Origin: Salinisphaera orenii subsp. orenii MK-B5
GTDB lineage: Bacteria; Pseudomonadota; Gammaproteobacteria; Nevskiales; Salinisphaeraceae
Assembly (NCBI RefSeq): GCF_003788635.1
Contig: NZ_AYKH01000006.1
Coordinates: 1 to 64,000, forward strand
Length of the DNA: 64,000 bases
Direction: 5' to 3'
Program-made: the position numbers and the translations under genes
The notes under the pieces: model-generated
What the model was told of the DNA's origin: nothing
Database searches by the model: none
What the model saw: the letters and a program-made list of their open reading frames with translations, nothing else
Shown: positions 42,690 to 52,633 of the stretch, in pieces
Layout of the letters: each line of letters opens with the position of its first letter
Numbering within the stretch: the first letter of the stretch is position 1

Positions 42690-43892
42690 TCAGCGCGCCG
42701 TCTGCGAGGCCCGGCCGGCCAGGCGCTCGAACCCGGCCTCGAGATCGGCGATGAGATCATCGACATCCTCGAGGCCGACGTGCACCCGCAGCGTCGGCCC
42801 GGACGCCTCCCAGACGGTCGCCGAGCGCATGCGCTCGGGGTTGATCGGCAGGATCAGGCTTTCGTAGCCGCCCCATGAAAAACCCATGCCGAACAGCGCC
42901 AGACCGTCGACCATCGCCGCCAGCCGGGCCCGCTCGACCGGTTCCAGCACGAAGGCGAACAGGCCGCTGGCGCCGCTGAAATCGCGCATGAACAACGCGT
43001 GCTGGGGATGGTCGGCACGCGCCGGATGGATCACCCGCGCGACTTCCGGCCGGTCCGCCAGCCAGTCCGCCAGCCGGCGCGCGCTGGCGTCGTGCTGGGT
43101 CAGGCGCTGGCCCATCGTGCGCAGCCCGCGCAGGCCGAGGTAGATGTCGTCCGGGCCGGCGCAGTAGCCCATCGCGGCGGCGGTCTTCTTCACGCGCGGG
43201 TAGTGCGCCTCGCGGCAGTTGATCACGCCGAGCATGGCGTCTGCGTGGCCCACGAAGTATTTGGTCGCGGCATGGATGGAGATATCGACGCCGTGGCCGA
43301 TGGCATCGAAATACAGCGGCGTGGCCCAGGTGTTGTCGGCGAGCACGGCCACACCGTGGCGTCGCGCGACCGCGGAAAGCGCCGGCACATCGGCAATCTC
43401 GAAGGTCAGCGACCCCGGGGCCTCGAGGAACAGCGCCCGGGTTTCGGGACGAATCAGCGCTTCGAGCGCCTCGGCCGACAGCGTCGGGTCGAAATACTCG
43501 GTCTCGACGCCGAAGCCGGCGAGCAGGCCGTCGCAGAGCTTGCGCGTCGGCCCGTAGACATTGTCCGTGACCAGCAGGTGGGTGCCGGATTCGGCCACGC
43601 TCATCAGCGCCACCGTGATCGCGGCCAGCCCGGAGCAGGTCGTGACCGCGCCGTGGGCACCCTCCAGCTCCGCCACGGCGTCCTCGAAGGCAAACTGCAC
43701 GGGCGTGCCGTTGCGGCCGTAGTAGATGCCGCGAAACGGATTCGCGGCGGCGTTCTCGAGTGCGTCCAGCGATTCGAACAACACCGTCGAGGCGTGGTAA
43801 ACGGGTGGATTGACCATGCCGTGCTGGGCGGCCGGATCGCGGCCGGCATGGACGAGGCGGGTGGCGGTCTTCATGCGGCGCTGGCTTGTCAT
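42690..43892 (-). CDS. metC: Cystathionine beta-lyase
   Basis: 400 residues, Cys/Met-metabolism PLP enzyme. It cleaves cystathionine to homocysteine, pyruvate and ammonia. The TRLVHAGRDP start, YGRNGTPVQFAFEDAVAELE, the PLP Lys in HAATKYFVGHADAMLG and the late FGMGFSWGGYESLI are those of MetC-type enzymes. A GGGGA ribosome site supports the ATG at 43892; a second ATG at 43874 is possible. It is divergent from the phosphodiesterase gene. Confidence 0.92.
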   Translation of the reverse strand: MTSQRRMKTATRLVHAGRDPAAQHGMVNPPVYHASTVLFESLDALENAAANPFRGIYYGRNGTPVQFAFEDAVAELEGAHGAVTTCSGLAAITVALMSVAESGTHLLVTDNVYGPTRKLCDGLLAGFGVETEYFDPTLSAEALEALIRPETRALFLEAPGSLTFEIADVPALSAVARRHGVAVLADNTWATPLYFDAIGHGVDISIHAATKYFVGHADAMLGVINCREAHYPRVKKTAAAMGYCAGPDDIYLGLRGLRTMGQRLTQHDASARRLADWLADRPEVARVIHPARADHPQHALFMRDFSGASGLFAFVLEPVERARLAAMVDGLALFGMGFSWGGYESLILPINPERMRSATVWEASGPTLRVHVGLEDVDDLIADLEAGFERLAGRASQTAR

Positions 43893-43939
43893 CGAATCCC
43901 CGTGCTGTCGATTTCACCGGCCGGCCACGACGGAAAGAC

Positions 43940-43945
43940 TATACT
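43940..43945 (+). promoter_or_regulatory. -10 element of the glycerophosphodiesterase gene
   Basis: TATACT in the metC-phosphodiesterase intergenic gap, 33 bases before the proposed GTG start. The -35 is not recognisable. Confidence 0.4.
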
Positions 43946-43978
43946 GGGCCGCATCAGCCTGCAGGCCCGTCGTTCACC

Positions 43979-44779
43979 GTGAACCGACATCTGGAAAATC
44001 TATTGTCCCACACGCTCGAGCGCGTGCTGACCGGGCTGCCCTACCGGCGGCCCGACGCCGCCGCGCTCGCGCGGGCGCGGATCGTGTCCCACCGCGGCGA
44101 ACGCGACGGTCGCCACGTCTGCGAGAACACCATCGCGGCCTTCGACCCGGCCGTCGCCGCCGGCGTCCCCGCGATCGAGTTCGACGTGCGCTACACCCGC
44201 GACGACGAACCCGTGGTGGTCCACGACGCCGATCTGAAACGCGTGTTCGGGCGTTCGGACGTGGTGGCCGACAGCCCCTGGTCCGCCCTGCGGGCGGCCG
44301 AGCCCCGCCTGCCGCATCTGGCGAGCGTGCTGGAGCGCTATGCCGGCCGCGCGCATTTGATGATCGAACTCAAGACCCGCGGCAGCGAGCGCGCCGAAAC
44401 GCGACTGGCCGAGCTGCTGGCACCGCTGGTCCCGGTGCGCGACTTCCACCTGCTGTCGCTCGACACGACGCTGTTCGAGGGTGCCACCACACTGCCGCAG
44501 CGCTGTCACCTGCCGGTAGCCAAACTCAACTTGCCGGCCCTGTTCGACTGGGCGCGGACCCACGACTGCGCCGGTCTGGCCGGGCCCTTCGCCCTGCTGC
44601 GCGGCAGTCACATCGAAACGCTGCACGCGCGCCGCGCGCTGATCGGCAGCGGCTTCGTGAGCACGCCGGCGATGTGTCTGCGCGAGATCGGGCGCGGCGT
44701 GGAATGGATATTCACCAACCATGCCGCGCGCCTGCAACGCGGACTGGACGCTGCGCGCGCGCGGCTTGCCACCGCCTAG
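43979..44779 (+). CDS. Glycerophosphodiester phosphodiesterase
   Basis: About 266 residues, GDPD TIM-barrel. Catalytic and metal residues are visible in IVSHRGERDGRHVCENTIAAF (about 30-50), EFDVRYTRDDEPVVVHD and LMIELKTRG. It hydrolyses glycerophosphodiesters to glycerol 3-phosphate and an alcohol; without a signal peptide it should be cytoplasmic. The start is uncertain: GTG at 43979 fits the -10 position; the frame is open further upstream, but that region overlaps the metC start. Confidence 0.88.
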   Translation: MNRHLENLLSHTLERVLTGLPYRRPDAAALARARIVSHRGERDGRHVCENTIAAFDPAVAAGVPAIEFDVRYTRDDEPVVVHDADLKRVFGRSDVVADSPWSALRAAEPRLPHLASVLERYAGRAHLMIELKTRGSERAETRLAELLAPLVPVRDFHLLSLDTTLFEGATTLPQRCHLPVAKLNLPALFDWARTHDCAGLAGPFALLRGSHIETLHARRALIGSGFVSTPAMCLREIGRGVEWIFTNHAARLQRGLDAARARLATA

Positions 44780-45044
44780 GTGGGACCCTGATCGCGCGGG
44801 CCGCGCCGGTAGCCGTGCATGGACAGGACGACGAGTGCGAGCGCCGTACGAGCCGGCGCTACGACCGGCCGCAACGCCAGGCGGCGCGCCACCGATCCGG
44901 GACTCGGCTCGCCCGCCGCTCGATAGCTGCGCGGCCGGGCGACGGCCATCCCCGCAGCCGGCGCCGGACGATGGCCGACCGCCCGCGATCGATCGTCACC
45001 CGGGTCGCACGAACCGCGCCGGACGTCCCGACCGGGCCTGGATC
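44780..45044. other. Non-coding stretch between convergent genes
   Basis: 265 bases of GC-rich sequence between the phosphodiesterase and hydroquinone reductase stops. No gene, clear terminator or repeat was recognised. Confidence 0.5.
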
Positions 45045-46019
45045 CTAGACCGCCGGGCCGAGCACCTCGCGCCCATGCGGCGCATACAGATCCAGCGCCG
45101 GCCCGGCCGGCACGATGCCGGTCGGGTTGATGGTGCCGTGGCTGCGGTAGTAGTGCTGCTTGATGTGATCGAAGTTCGTGGTCTCGGCGATGCCGGGCAT
45201 CTGGTAGAGCTCGCGCAGATAGCCCGACAGATGCGGATAGTCGGCGATGCGCCGCAGGTTGCACTTGAAGTGGCCGACATACACCACGTCGAAGCGCACC
45301 AGGGTCACGAGCAGCCGCCAGTCGGCCTCGGTGACGCGACTGCCGGCCAGATAGCGCCGCTCCGCCAGCCGCGCGTCGAGCGCATCCAGCGTGGCGAACA
45401 GGGTCTCGAACGCATCCTCGTAGGCGCTCTGCGTGGTCGCGAAGCCGGCCTTGTACACGCCGTTGTTGACGTCGCGATAGACGCGCTCGTTGACGGCATC
45501 GATCTCGTCGCGCAGTTCCGCCGGGTAGTAGTCGCGCTCCGGATGCGCGGCCACCTCGTCGAAGGCGCTGTTGAACATGCGCACGATGTCTGCGGATTCG
45601 TTGGAGACGATGGTCTCGTGATGGGTGTCCCAGAGCGTGGGCGTGGTGACCCGTCCGGTGTAGTTCGGCGCGGCCTTCTGGTAGAGCTCGAACAGATGAT
45701 CGAGCCCGTAGAGCGGATCCGGTATCGCCCCGGGCGCGTCGGAGAAGCTCCAGCCCCACTCGCCCATGTACGGATCGACGATGGCCACACCGATCGCCGT
45801 TTCCAGCCCCTTGAGCTTGCGCAGGATCAGGGTGCGATGGGCCCAGGGGCACGCCAGCGAGACATAGAGCTGGTAGCGGCCCGCCGCGGCGGGAAAACGC
45901 GCGTCGGCCGACGGCTCGACCCAGTCGCGAAAACCGGCCGACTCGCGCACGAACCGGCCGCCGTGCGAGGCGGTGTCATACCACTGATCCTGCCACTGAC
46001 CTTCGACGAGCAGTCCCAT
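45045..46019 (-). CDS. Glutathionyl-hydroquinone reductase (GST xi class)
   Basis: 324 residues. The active-site motif ACPWAHRT with Cys57 and the blocks DPYMGEWGWSFSD, TVPTLWD-like VTTPTLWDTHHETIVSNES and NNGVYKAGFATTQSAYE define the YqjG/PcpF type. It reduces glutathionyl-hydroquinones in the cytoplasm. ATG at 46019 is four bases after the sppA stop, and its GGAG ribosome site lies inside the sppA end, so the two genes form an operon. Confidence 0.94.
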   Translation of the reverse strand: MGLLVEGQWQDQWYDTASHGGRFVRESAGFRDWVEPSADARFPAAAGRYQLYVSLACPWAHRTLILRKLKGLETAIGVAIVDPYMGEWGWSFSDAPGAIPDPLYGLDHLFELYQKAAPNYTGRVTTPTLWDTHHETIVSNESADIVRMFNSAFDEVAAHPERDYYPAELRDEIDAVNERVYRDVNNGVYKAGFATTQSAYEDAFETLFATLDALDARLAERRYLAGSRVTEADWRLLVTLVRFDVVYVGHFKCNLRRIADYPHLSGYLRELYQMPGIAETTNFDHIKQHYYRSHGTINPTGIVPAGPALDLYAPHGREVLGPAV

Positions 46020-46023
46020 GCGA

Positions 46024-47895
46024 TTACTCCGAACGCTGCCGCGAGAGCGCAGCGATACCGGCATCGGCACTGCTCACGCGGCAGAAACAATGGGCGTAGC
46101 GATGATGCGGGTCGGTGAGCCCGGTACGCAGCCAGGCCAGCGCTTCGTCGTCGACGAGGCCGGACAGCCAGGCCGGCATCCACGCCGCTTCGGTGTGCGC
46201 GGACAGGAACTGACGCACGAGCGTGCGCCAGTCGGCCGGCGGCTGCATCGGCTGCAGCGCGTAGTCGCCGGGCTCCAGGTCGGCGAGCTTGGCGGCGGCG
46301 TCACGCGCGTCGACGAACCCGCCGAGGCTGTCGATCAACCCCAGCCGCTCGGCGTCGGCACCGCTCCAGACCCGGCCTCCGGCGATGCGCCGCACCGCCG
46401 ACTCCTCCATGTTGCGGGCGTCGGCGACATGGCCGACGAACGTGTCGTAGCCCCGCTCGACCCCGGTCTGGAAGATCGTGCGCGCGGTCTCCGACAGTGG
46501 CCGGTCGATGCGCATCAGGCCCGACAGCGGCGTGGTGCCGACGCCGTCAGTGTGAATGCCGAGCTCGTTCAACGGCTCGTCGATCGTGGGCACGATGCCG
46601 AAGATGCCGATCGAGCCGGTGATGGTCGACGGCTGCGCCCAGATCTGGTCGGCGTTCATCGACACCCAGTAGCCGCCCGAGGCGGCCACGCCGGCCATCG
46701 ACACGACCACGGGCTTGCCGGCCGCCCGCGTGCGGGCGATCTCGCGCCGGATCCTTTCCGAGGCCGTGACCGAGCCGCCCGGCGAATTCACCCGCAGCAG
46801 CAGCGAAGCGACGTGCTCGTCGCGGCGGGCATCGGCGATCAGACGCGCGATGGTCTCGCCGCCGGCCGAATCGGCCACGCTCTCGCCGTCCACGATGGCG
46901 CCCTCGATCACCACGAGTGCCACGCGGTTGTCGGTGCGCGGCGCGGTCTGTTCCGTATCGGTCGCCGCGAGATAGTCGGCCTGGTTGATCTGGCTGAAAC
47001 TGCCATGCGCGTCGTCGCTGCCCACGCGCTCGCGCATCGCCTCACGGACATCGGGCAGCGCGGCGACGGTATCCACCAGGCCGGCCTCGAGCGCCATGCG
47101 GGCGGCGTTGCCGTCCATGGCCTCGAGCGTGTCGGCAAAATCCTCGATATAGGCTGAAACGTCCTCGGCGCTGTAGTCGCGCGTGGCGCTGATCGACTCG
47201 CGATAGGTGCGCCAGAGCGAACTCATCCACGCCTGATTGGCCGCCCGGGCCTCGGGCGACATGTCGTTGCGAATGAACGGCTCCACATAGGACTTGTACT
47301 CGCCCACGCGAAACACGTTGATCGTGACCCCGAGCTTGTCCAGCGCTTCCTTGTAGTAGTTGCGGTAGACCCCGTAGCCCGGCATGAACACGAAGCCGAG
47401 GGGATCCAGATAGATCGTGTCGGCATGGCTGGCGAGTGCGTACTGCGACTGATCGTAGGACGGCGACCAGGCGACCACCGGTTTGCCGGACTGCTTGAAG
47501 CGATCGATCGCGGCGATCAGATCCTGCACCTGGCCCGGCTGCGCGGCACCGAGCTCGTCGAGCTTGAGGAAAGCCAGCTCGATGCGATCGTCGTCTCGCG
47601 CGCGATCGAGTGATTCGACGAGATCGCGCACCACCGACTGACGCTGCGGCTCGGAGAACACCGCGCCGAGCACGTTGCCCACACCCCGGCTGTCCTGCTC
47701 GACCAGGTCGCCGACGGGGGCCCAGACCAGGGCGCTGCCCTGCGGTACCGACACCTGCGGCCCGCTGAAGAACGCCAGATAGATCCCCGCAGGCACGATC
47801 AGCAGCAACACCAGCAGCACGAGCGCGTACAACAGCGCGATCGTGCGCCAGATGCCGCCGAACAGGCGGCGGAGGAAGGACGGCTTTTGCGCCAC
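46024..47895 (-). CDS. sppA: Signal peptide peptidase SppA, 67 kDa type
   Basis: 623 residues. Membrane-anchored serine protease that degrades cleaved signal peptides. One N-terminal membrane helix (about 15-40) is followed by two protease-fold halves. The catalytic Lys is in FRVGEYKSYVEPF (first half), and the Ser is in MAGVAASGGYWVS (second half). The start is GTG at 47895, chosen because GGAG sits five bases upstream. It is the first gene of a two-gene operon with the hydroquinone reductase and divergent from trxB. Confidence 0.95.
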   Translation of the reverse strand: MAQKPSFLRRLFGGIWRTIALLYALVLLVLLLIVPAGIYLAFFSGPQVSVPQGSALVWAPVGDLVEQDSRGVGNVLGAVFSEPQRQSVVRDLVESLDRARDDDRIELAFLKLDELGAAQPGQVQDLIAAIDRFKQSGKPVVAWSPSYDQSQYALASHADTIYLDPLGFVFMPGYGVYRNYYKEALDKLGVTINVFRVGEYKSYVEPFIRNDMSPEARAANQAWMSSLWRTYRESISATRDYSAEDVSAYIEDFADTLEAMDGNAARMALEAGLVDTVAALPDVREAMRERVGSDDAHGSFSQINQADYLAATDTEQTAPRTDNRVALVVIEGAIVDGESVADSAGGETIARLIADARRDEHVASLLLRVNSPGGSVTASERIRREIARTRAAGKPVVVSMAGVAASGGYWVSMNADQIWAQPSTITGSIGIFGIVPTIDEPLNELGIHTDGVGTTPLSGLMRIDRPLSETARTIFQTGVERGYDTFVGHVADARNMEESAVRRIAGGRVWSGADAERLGLIDSLGGFVDARDAAAKLADLEPGDYALQPMQPPADWRTLVRQFLSAHTEAAWMPAWLSGLVDDEALAWLRTGLTDPHHRYAHCFCRVSSADAGIAALSRQRSE

Positions 47896-48017
47896 GGTAA
47901 CTCCAGATTCAAGAACCGCCCCCAGTATCACGGGTGCGGCCGGAATGGCCGTCCCGCGGATGCAAGCCCGCGCGACGCGTGGCAGTGTAGCCGCTTGCAC
48001 ACGCGTTCGCGACTTGA

Positions 48018-49100
<1,083 letters not shown>

Positions 49101-49149
49101 TGGGGCCGGCCGCTGGTCGGACGCATCACCTCTGCGGCATGATGCCGTA

Positions 49150-49668
49150 ATGAAGACACCGCCACGCCACCCGCGTCTGCCGCGCGCGATCGCCGCGGCC
49201 CTCGTCCTGGGGGCGGCGCTGCTGGCCGGCTGCAGCAGCACACCGCCGGTCGAAAACCGAGTGCCGGCCGGCAGCGCCGAGCGCGAAGCGGCCATCTCGC
49301 ACGCGCTCGCGCAGCTCGACAAGCCTTATCGCCGCGAGGCGAGCGGGCCGTCGGCGTTCGACAACGACGGTTTCATCGCCTTCGTCTATCGCGACGCGCC
49401 CGAGCCGCTGCCGGAGGCCGTGCGCGCCCAGCTCGAGGCCGGCACGCCGATCGACCTCGCCGATGCCCGGCCGGCCGATCTCGTCTTCTTTCGACTGGAG
49501 GGCGACAACGATCGGGCGCGACTGCTGGTCGGGCTCTATCTCGGCGACGAAACGATGCTGATGGCCACGCCCGGTATTCGCGAGGACGCCGGCGTGCGTC
49601 GGCTGGCGCTCGACGAGTACTGGCACCAGCGTCTGGTCGGGGTCATCCGCATTCTGCCGCCGCGCTAA
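49150..49668 (+). CDS. NlpC/P60-like lipoprotein lacking catalytic residues
   Basis: 172 residues. Signal peptide with lipobox LLAGC and lipid Cys28. The rest follows an NlpC/P60 layout: AISHALAQLDKPYRREASGPSAFDNDGF, then PADLVFFRL and LLVGLYLGDETMLMATP. In active enzymes the DCSGF motif supplies the Cys and an HVGIYLG-like motif the His; here they read DNDGF (Asn72) and LVGLYLG (Leu126). I infer a non-catalytic cell-wall-binding or scaffold lipoprotein. It follows trxB by 49 bases. Confidence 0.72.
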   Translation: MKTPPRHPRLPRAIAAALVLGAALLAGCSSTPPVENRVPAGSAEREAAISHALAQLDKPYRREASGPSAFDNDGFIAFVYRDAPEPLPEAVRAQLEAGTPIDLADARPADLVFFRLEGDNDRARLLVGLYLGDETMLMATPGIREDAGVRRLALDEYWHQRLVGVIRILPPR

Positions 49669-49681
49669 CGGCTGTCGACGC

Positions 49682-49945
49682 GTCATGCTCGCCCGCGCCG
49701 AGCGCCGTCGAGCGGAGGCGGAGAGAGGCGTAGTGCGCGCCGTGACGCTGCGCAGGCCTACCGCAGTACCGGATTGCCGCGCCTTGTGAAGTTCATCGGG
49801 CGCCGGCCCTTCGGGTCGGGCCGCCCGTCAACGACGCGCGTCAAGGGCGCCCCGGGGCGTTGCGCGTCCGGATGCTGGCGCGCCACGATCGATCACCCAC
49901 CCTTGTCAGAATACGATCCGTGATCTCCAACACGGCGCTGCCGTC
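49682..49945. repeat. Palindromic element, diverged copy B
   Basis: It aligns in the same orientation to the element at 40966-41234. Shared blocks are GCCCGCGCC near the left end, GAGGCGTAGT then CGCGCCGTG, GGATTGCCGC, GGCGCGCCACGATCG (49879-49893) and ATCTCCAACACGGCG (49923-49937). The perfect inverted repeats of copy A are lost here, so copy B is older or inactive. It occupies most of the 392-base gap between the lipoprotein gene and rplS. Confidence 0.7.
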
Positions 49946-50000
49946 GCGCGTCAGCAGGCCGGAGTCGCGTTTCTGCGATGTCGTGCGGGCGCCCAACGAG

Positions 50001-50025
50001 AAACGGCGCCTCGAGGGCGCCGTTT
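50001..50025 (-). terminator. Terminator of the ribosomal/trmD group
   Basis: Perfect 10-bp arms (50001-50010 and 50016-50025) with a five-base loop; three Ts close the minus-strand stem, followed by CTCGTT. It lies 36 bases after the rplS stop. Confidence 0.65.
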
Positions 50026-50060
50026 CCGGGCAGATCGCGGTCGGACCGCGAGGCGCTGTA

Positions 50061-50411
50061 CTACGACAGCTTTTCCTTGATGCGCGCGGACTTGCCGGAG
50101 CGCTCGCGCAGGTAATACAGCTTGGCGCGGCGCACGTCACCGCGGCGCAGCACCTTGATCTCGGCCAGGTTCGGGGAGAAGGTCTGGAAGACGCGTTCGA
50201 CGCCCTCGCCGTAGGAGACCTTGCGCACCGTGAACGCGGAGTTCAGACCGCGATTGCGCTTGGCGATGACCACGCCCTCGAACGCCTGGAGACGCTCGCG
50301 CTCGCCTTCCTTCACGCGGACCTGCACGACCACGGTATCGCCGGCGGAGAATTCCGGAATCTGCTTGCCGCCTTTCTGCTCGGCTTCCAGTTCGTCGATG
50401 ATGTTGCTCAT
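50061..50411 (-). CDS. rplS: 50S ribosomal protein L19
   Basis: 116 residues, normal size. The start [41 protein letters not shown] and [20 protein letters not shown] are diagnostic. It is the last gene of the rpsP-rimM-trmD-rplS order, 144 bases after trmD. Confidence 0.98.
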   Translation of the reverse strand: MSNIIDELEAEQKGGKQIPEFSAGDTVVVQVRVKEGERERLQAFEGVVIAKRNRGLNSAFTVRKVSYGEGVERVFQTFSPNLAEIKVLRRGDVRRAKLYYLRERSGKSARIKEKLS

Positions 50412-50555
50412 GGCCTGCCTCTTTGCGTTCTCGAAAGCCGCGGGGGCTATTGAAGACGCGGGAGTATACCGGAACTGCCGGCCTTTTTCGCCACCCTTGA
50501 CGGAAAATTTTTCGTCTTCGTGCCCTCTGCGGCCGGCGATTCGCGCATCATGCGA

Positions 50556-51299
50556 TCACTCGCCCCGCTCGCTGATGAATTCGGCCAGCAGCCGCTCCTG
50601 CTCGGCGCTCAGCGTCAACCGATCGAGCAGGTCCGGACGATGCAGCCAGGTGGCCCCGAGCGCCTGCTTTTCGCGCCAGCGCGCGATCCGGGCGTGATCG
50701 CCGGACAACAGGACCTCGGGCACGGCGCGTCCGAGCGCGGCGTCCGGACGCGTATAGTGCGGATGATCCAGCAGCCCGGTCGAGAACGAATCCTGCACCG
50801 CCGAGCGCGCATCGCCGAGCACGCCGTCGAGCAGCCGGGCCACCGCGTCGATGATCATCATCGCCGGCAACTCGCCGCCGGAGAGCACCACGTCGCCGAT
50901 CGACAGCTGGACGTCGACACGCGCGTCGATGAAGCGCTGGTCGACGCCCTCGTAGCGGCCGCAGCAGAGCACGAAGCCGGGGCCGGTGGCCAGCCGCTCG
51001 GCCCAGGCCTGATCGAAGCGATGCCCCTGGGGCGACAACAGGATGACCGGCGCCCGGTCGTCGCCGCGCGCGGCCGCCACGGCATCCAGCGTGCGCGCAA
51101 GCGTCGGCGCGTCCATGACCATGCCTGGGCCGCCGCCGTAGGGCCGATCGTCGACCCGGCCGCTGGCGTTGTCGGCCCGGTCACGCGGGTTCCAGATATG
51201 CAGCGCCGGGCGGAATTCGCGCAGACCTCGCCCCACGACGCCGTATTCCCGAAGTCCGGCGATCCATTCCGGGAACAGCGAAACGACGTCAATACGCAT
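50556..51299 (-). CDS. trmD: tRNA (guanine-N1-)-methyltransferase
   Basis: 247 residues. Methylates G37 of tRNAs, guarding the reading frame. The start MRIDVVSLFPEW, PYGGGPGMVM, the trefoil-knot SAM region LLSPQGHRF through CGRYEGVDQRF, and LSIGDVVLSGGELPAM are intact. A 213-base non-coding gap separates it from rimM, wider than usual for this operon. Confidence 0.97.
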   Translation of the reverse strand: MRIDVVSLFPEWIAGLREYGVVGRGLREFRPALHIWNPRDRADNASGRVDDRPYGGGPGMVMDAPTLARTLDAVAAARGDDRAPVILLSPQGHRFDQAWAERLATGPGFVLCCGRYEGVDQRFIDARVDVQLSIGDVVLSGGELPAMMIIDAVARLLDGVLGDARSAVQDSFSTGLLDHPHYTRPDAALGRAVPEVLLSGDHARIARWREKQALGATWLHRPDLLDRLTLSAEQERLLAEFISERGE

Positions 51300-51512
51300 G
51301 CGGCGGCTAGTCCCTGTGTCGTCCGGTTCTCATCACTCAAGCCCCACCGCGGCGTCATCAGTGCGAGGCGCGGCCCAGCGTCGACGGTCTCGCCTGAAGC
51401 AACGACCCGGCGCCTCGGCCGAGCTCGCGGCCGGCGGGCGGCGATCGGCACGACGCACCGACACGCCGCGGAGCGCTTCGCGCTTCACTAACGACGTGAC
51501 ACAGGGCACGCG
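51300..51512. other. Unusual gap between rimM and trmD
   Basis: 213 bases without a gene inside what is normally a tight operon. A small AGCGC-TTC-GCGCT stem (51474-51486) is present. No promoter of quality was seen on the minus strand. Confidence 0.5.
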
Positions 51513-52034
51513 CTAGAAATCCGGATCCCAGTCGACCACGATCCGACCGGCCTCGAGGTCGACCGCATCGACGAACTCGTCCATCACGAAGGGAATCAGG
51601 CGCTCGCGTTCGCCGTCCACGACCAGGACGTCGTTGGCGCCGGTCTCCATCATCGAGGCCACGCGGCCGAGCGAAGTGCCTTCGCGGGTGACCACGTCGA
51701 GGCCCATGAGATCGAACCAGTAGTAGCGCCCGGGCTCGGGTTCGGGCAACACCGCCCGCGGCACGGCGATATCGCACTCCAGCAACGCGGCGGCGCCGTC
51801 GCGGTCGGCCACCGGCCGATCCGATGGATCCGCCAGCTGCGCGATCAGCGTCTTGGCCTGATTGCGGGCCGCCAGAACGCGAAAAGGCCGCCAGTCGCCC
51901 TGGCGGCCTATCAGCCACTGGTCGTGCTCGATCAGGTTGCGGGCCGGCCGGGTGTAGGAATAGACCTTGACCCAGCCACTGACGCCGAACAGTCCATTGA
52001 TCCGACCAAGCACCACCGGTGCGCGCTCAGCCAC
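51513..52034 (-). CDS. rimM: Ribosome maturation factor RimM
   Basis: 173 residues. 30S assembly factor that binds S19. The start VVLGRINGLFGVSGWVKVYS, YYWFDLMGLDVV and LIPFVMDEFVDAVDLEAGRI match the two-domain (RimM/PRC barrel) family. It is 26 bases after rpsP. Confidence 0.96.
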   Translation of the reverse strand: MAERAPVVLGRINGLFGVSGWVKVYSYTRPARNLIEHDQWLIGRQGDWRPFRVLAARNQAKTLIAQLADPSDRPVADRDGAAALLECDIAVPRAVLPEPEPGRYYWFDLMGLDVVTREGTSLGRVASMMETGANDVLVVDGERERLIPFVMDEFVDAVDLEAGRIVVDWDPDF

Positions 52035-52060
52035 GGCATCAACTCCCGCCAGACCGGTGC

Positions 52061-52489
52061 CTACGCCTTAGGCGCGTCCTCACCGGCCGCGTCCTGGGCT
52101 TCCGGTGCGCTCGTCTCGACGGTGTCGTCGGGCTTGCCCGACTCCGCCGCGGCGTCGCCCGTGGCACCGGCCGGCACGGTCTGGCCGCCGGCTTCCTTGG
52201 CCTTCGAGACCGGCGGCGCCGCGCGGGCCGGAGCCTCACCTTCGCCGTGACGGTTGAAGTGCTTGACCAGGTTGTTGACGCGCTCGGAGAGCTGCGCACC
52301 GTGGCCCTTCCAGTATTCGATGCGCTCGACGTCCAGACGCAGCGGCACCTCGCCGCCGATCGCCACCGGATTGAAGAATCCGAGACGTTCGATATAGCGC
52401 CCGTCACGCCCGTTGCGCATGTCGGTTACGACGATGTGATAGAAGGGACGCTTCTTCGCGCCGCCGCGCTGCAGCCGGATTTTGACCAT
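52061..52489 (-). CDS. rpsP: 30S ribosomal protein S16 with long acidic C-terminal tail
   Basis: 142 residues. Residues 1-83 are ordinary S16 ([43 protein letters not shown]), where the family usually ends. Residues 84-142 are a low-complexity tail rich in Ala, Glu, Asp, Gly and Pro with no hydrophobic core. ATG at 52489 is fixed by the conserved MVKIRL start. It heads the operon, with a possible promoter at 52563-52568. Confidence 0.96.
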   Translation of the reverse strand: MVKIRLQRGGAKKRPFYHIVVTDMRNGRDGRYIERLGFFNPVAIGGEVPLRLDVERIEYWKGHGAQLSERVNNLVKHFNRHGEGEAPARAAPPVSKAKEAGGQTVPAGATGDAAAESGKPDDTVETSAPEAQDAAGEDAPKA

Positions 52490-52562
52490 AGCCGTTGTGT
52501 GCCGTTTGGAATTGGGTTCGCGACAGGCCGCGCGCCGTGCACGCCGCCGTGGAAGATCGCAC

Positions 52563-52591
52563 ATTGTACGCGGATGCACGCAAATTGGAAG
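52563..52591 (-). promoter_or_regulatory. Possible rpsP operon promoter
   Basis: TACAAT on the minus strand (52563-52568) about 75 bases before the rpsP ATG, with a weak -35 (TTCCAA) at 17-bp spacing. Confidence 0.4.
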
Positions 52592-52633
52592 CACCGCGGT
52601 CGGGACGATATTTTGTATTGGCATTGCGCCCGA

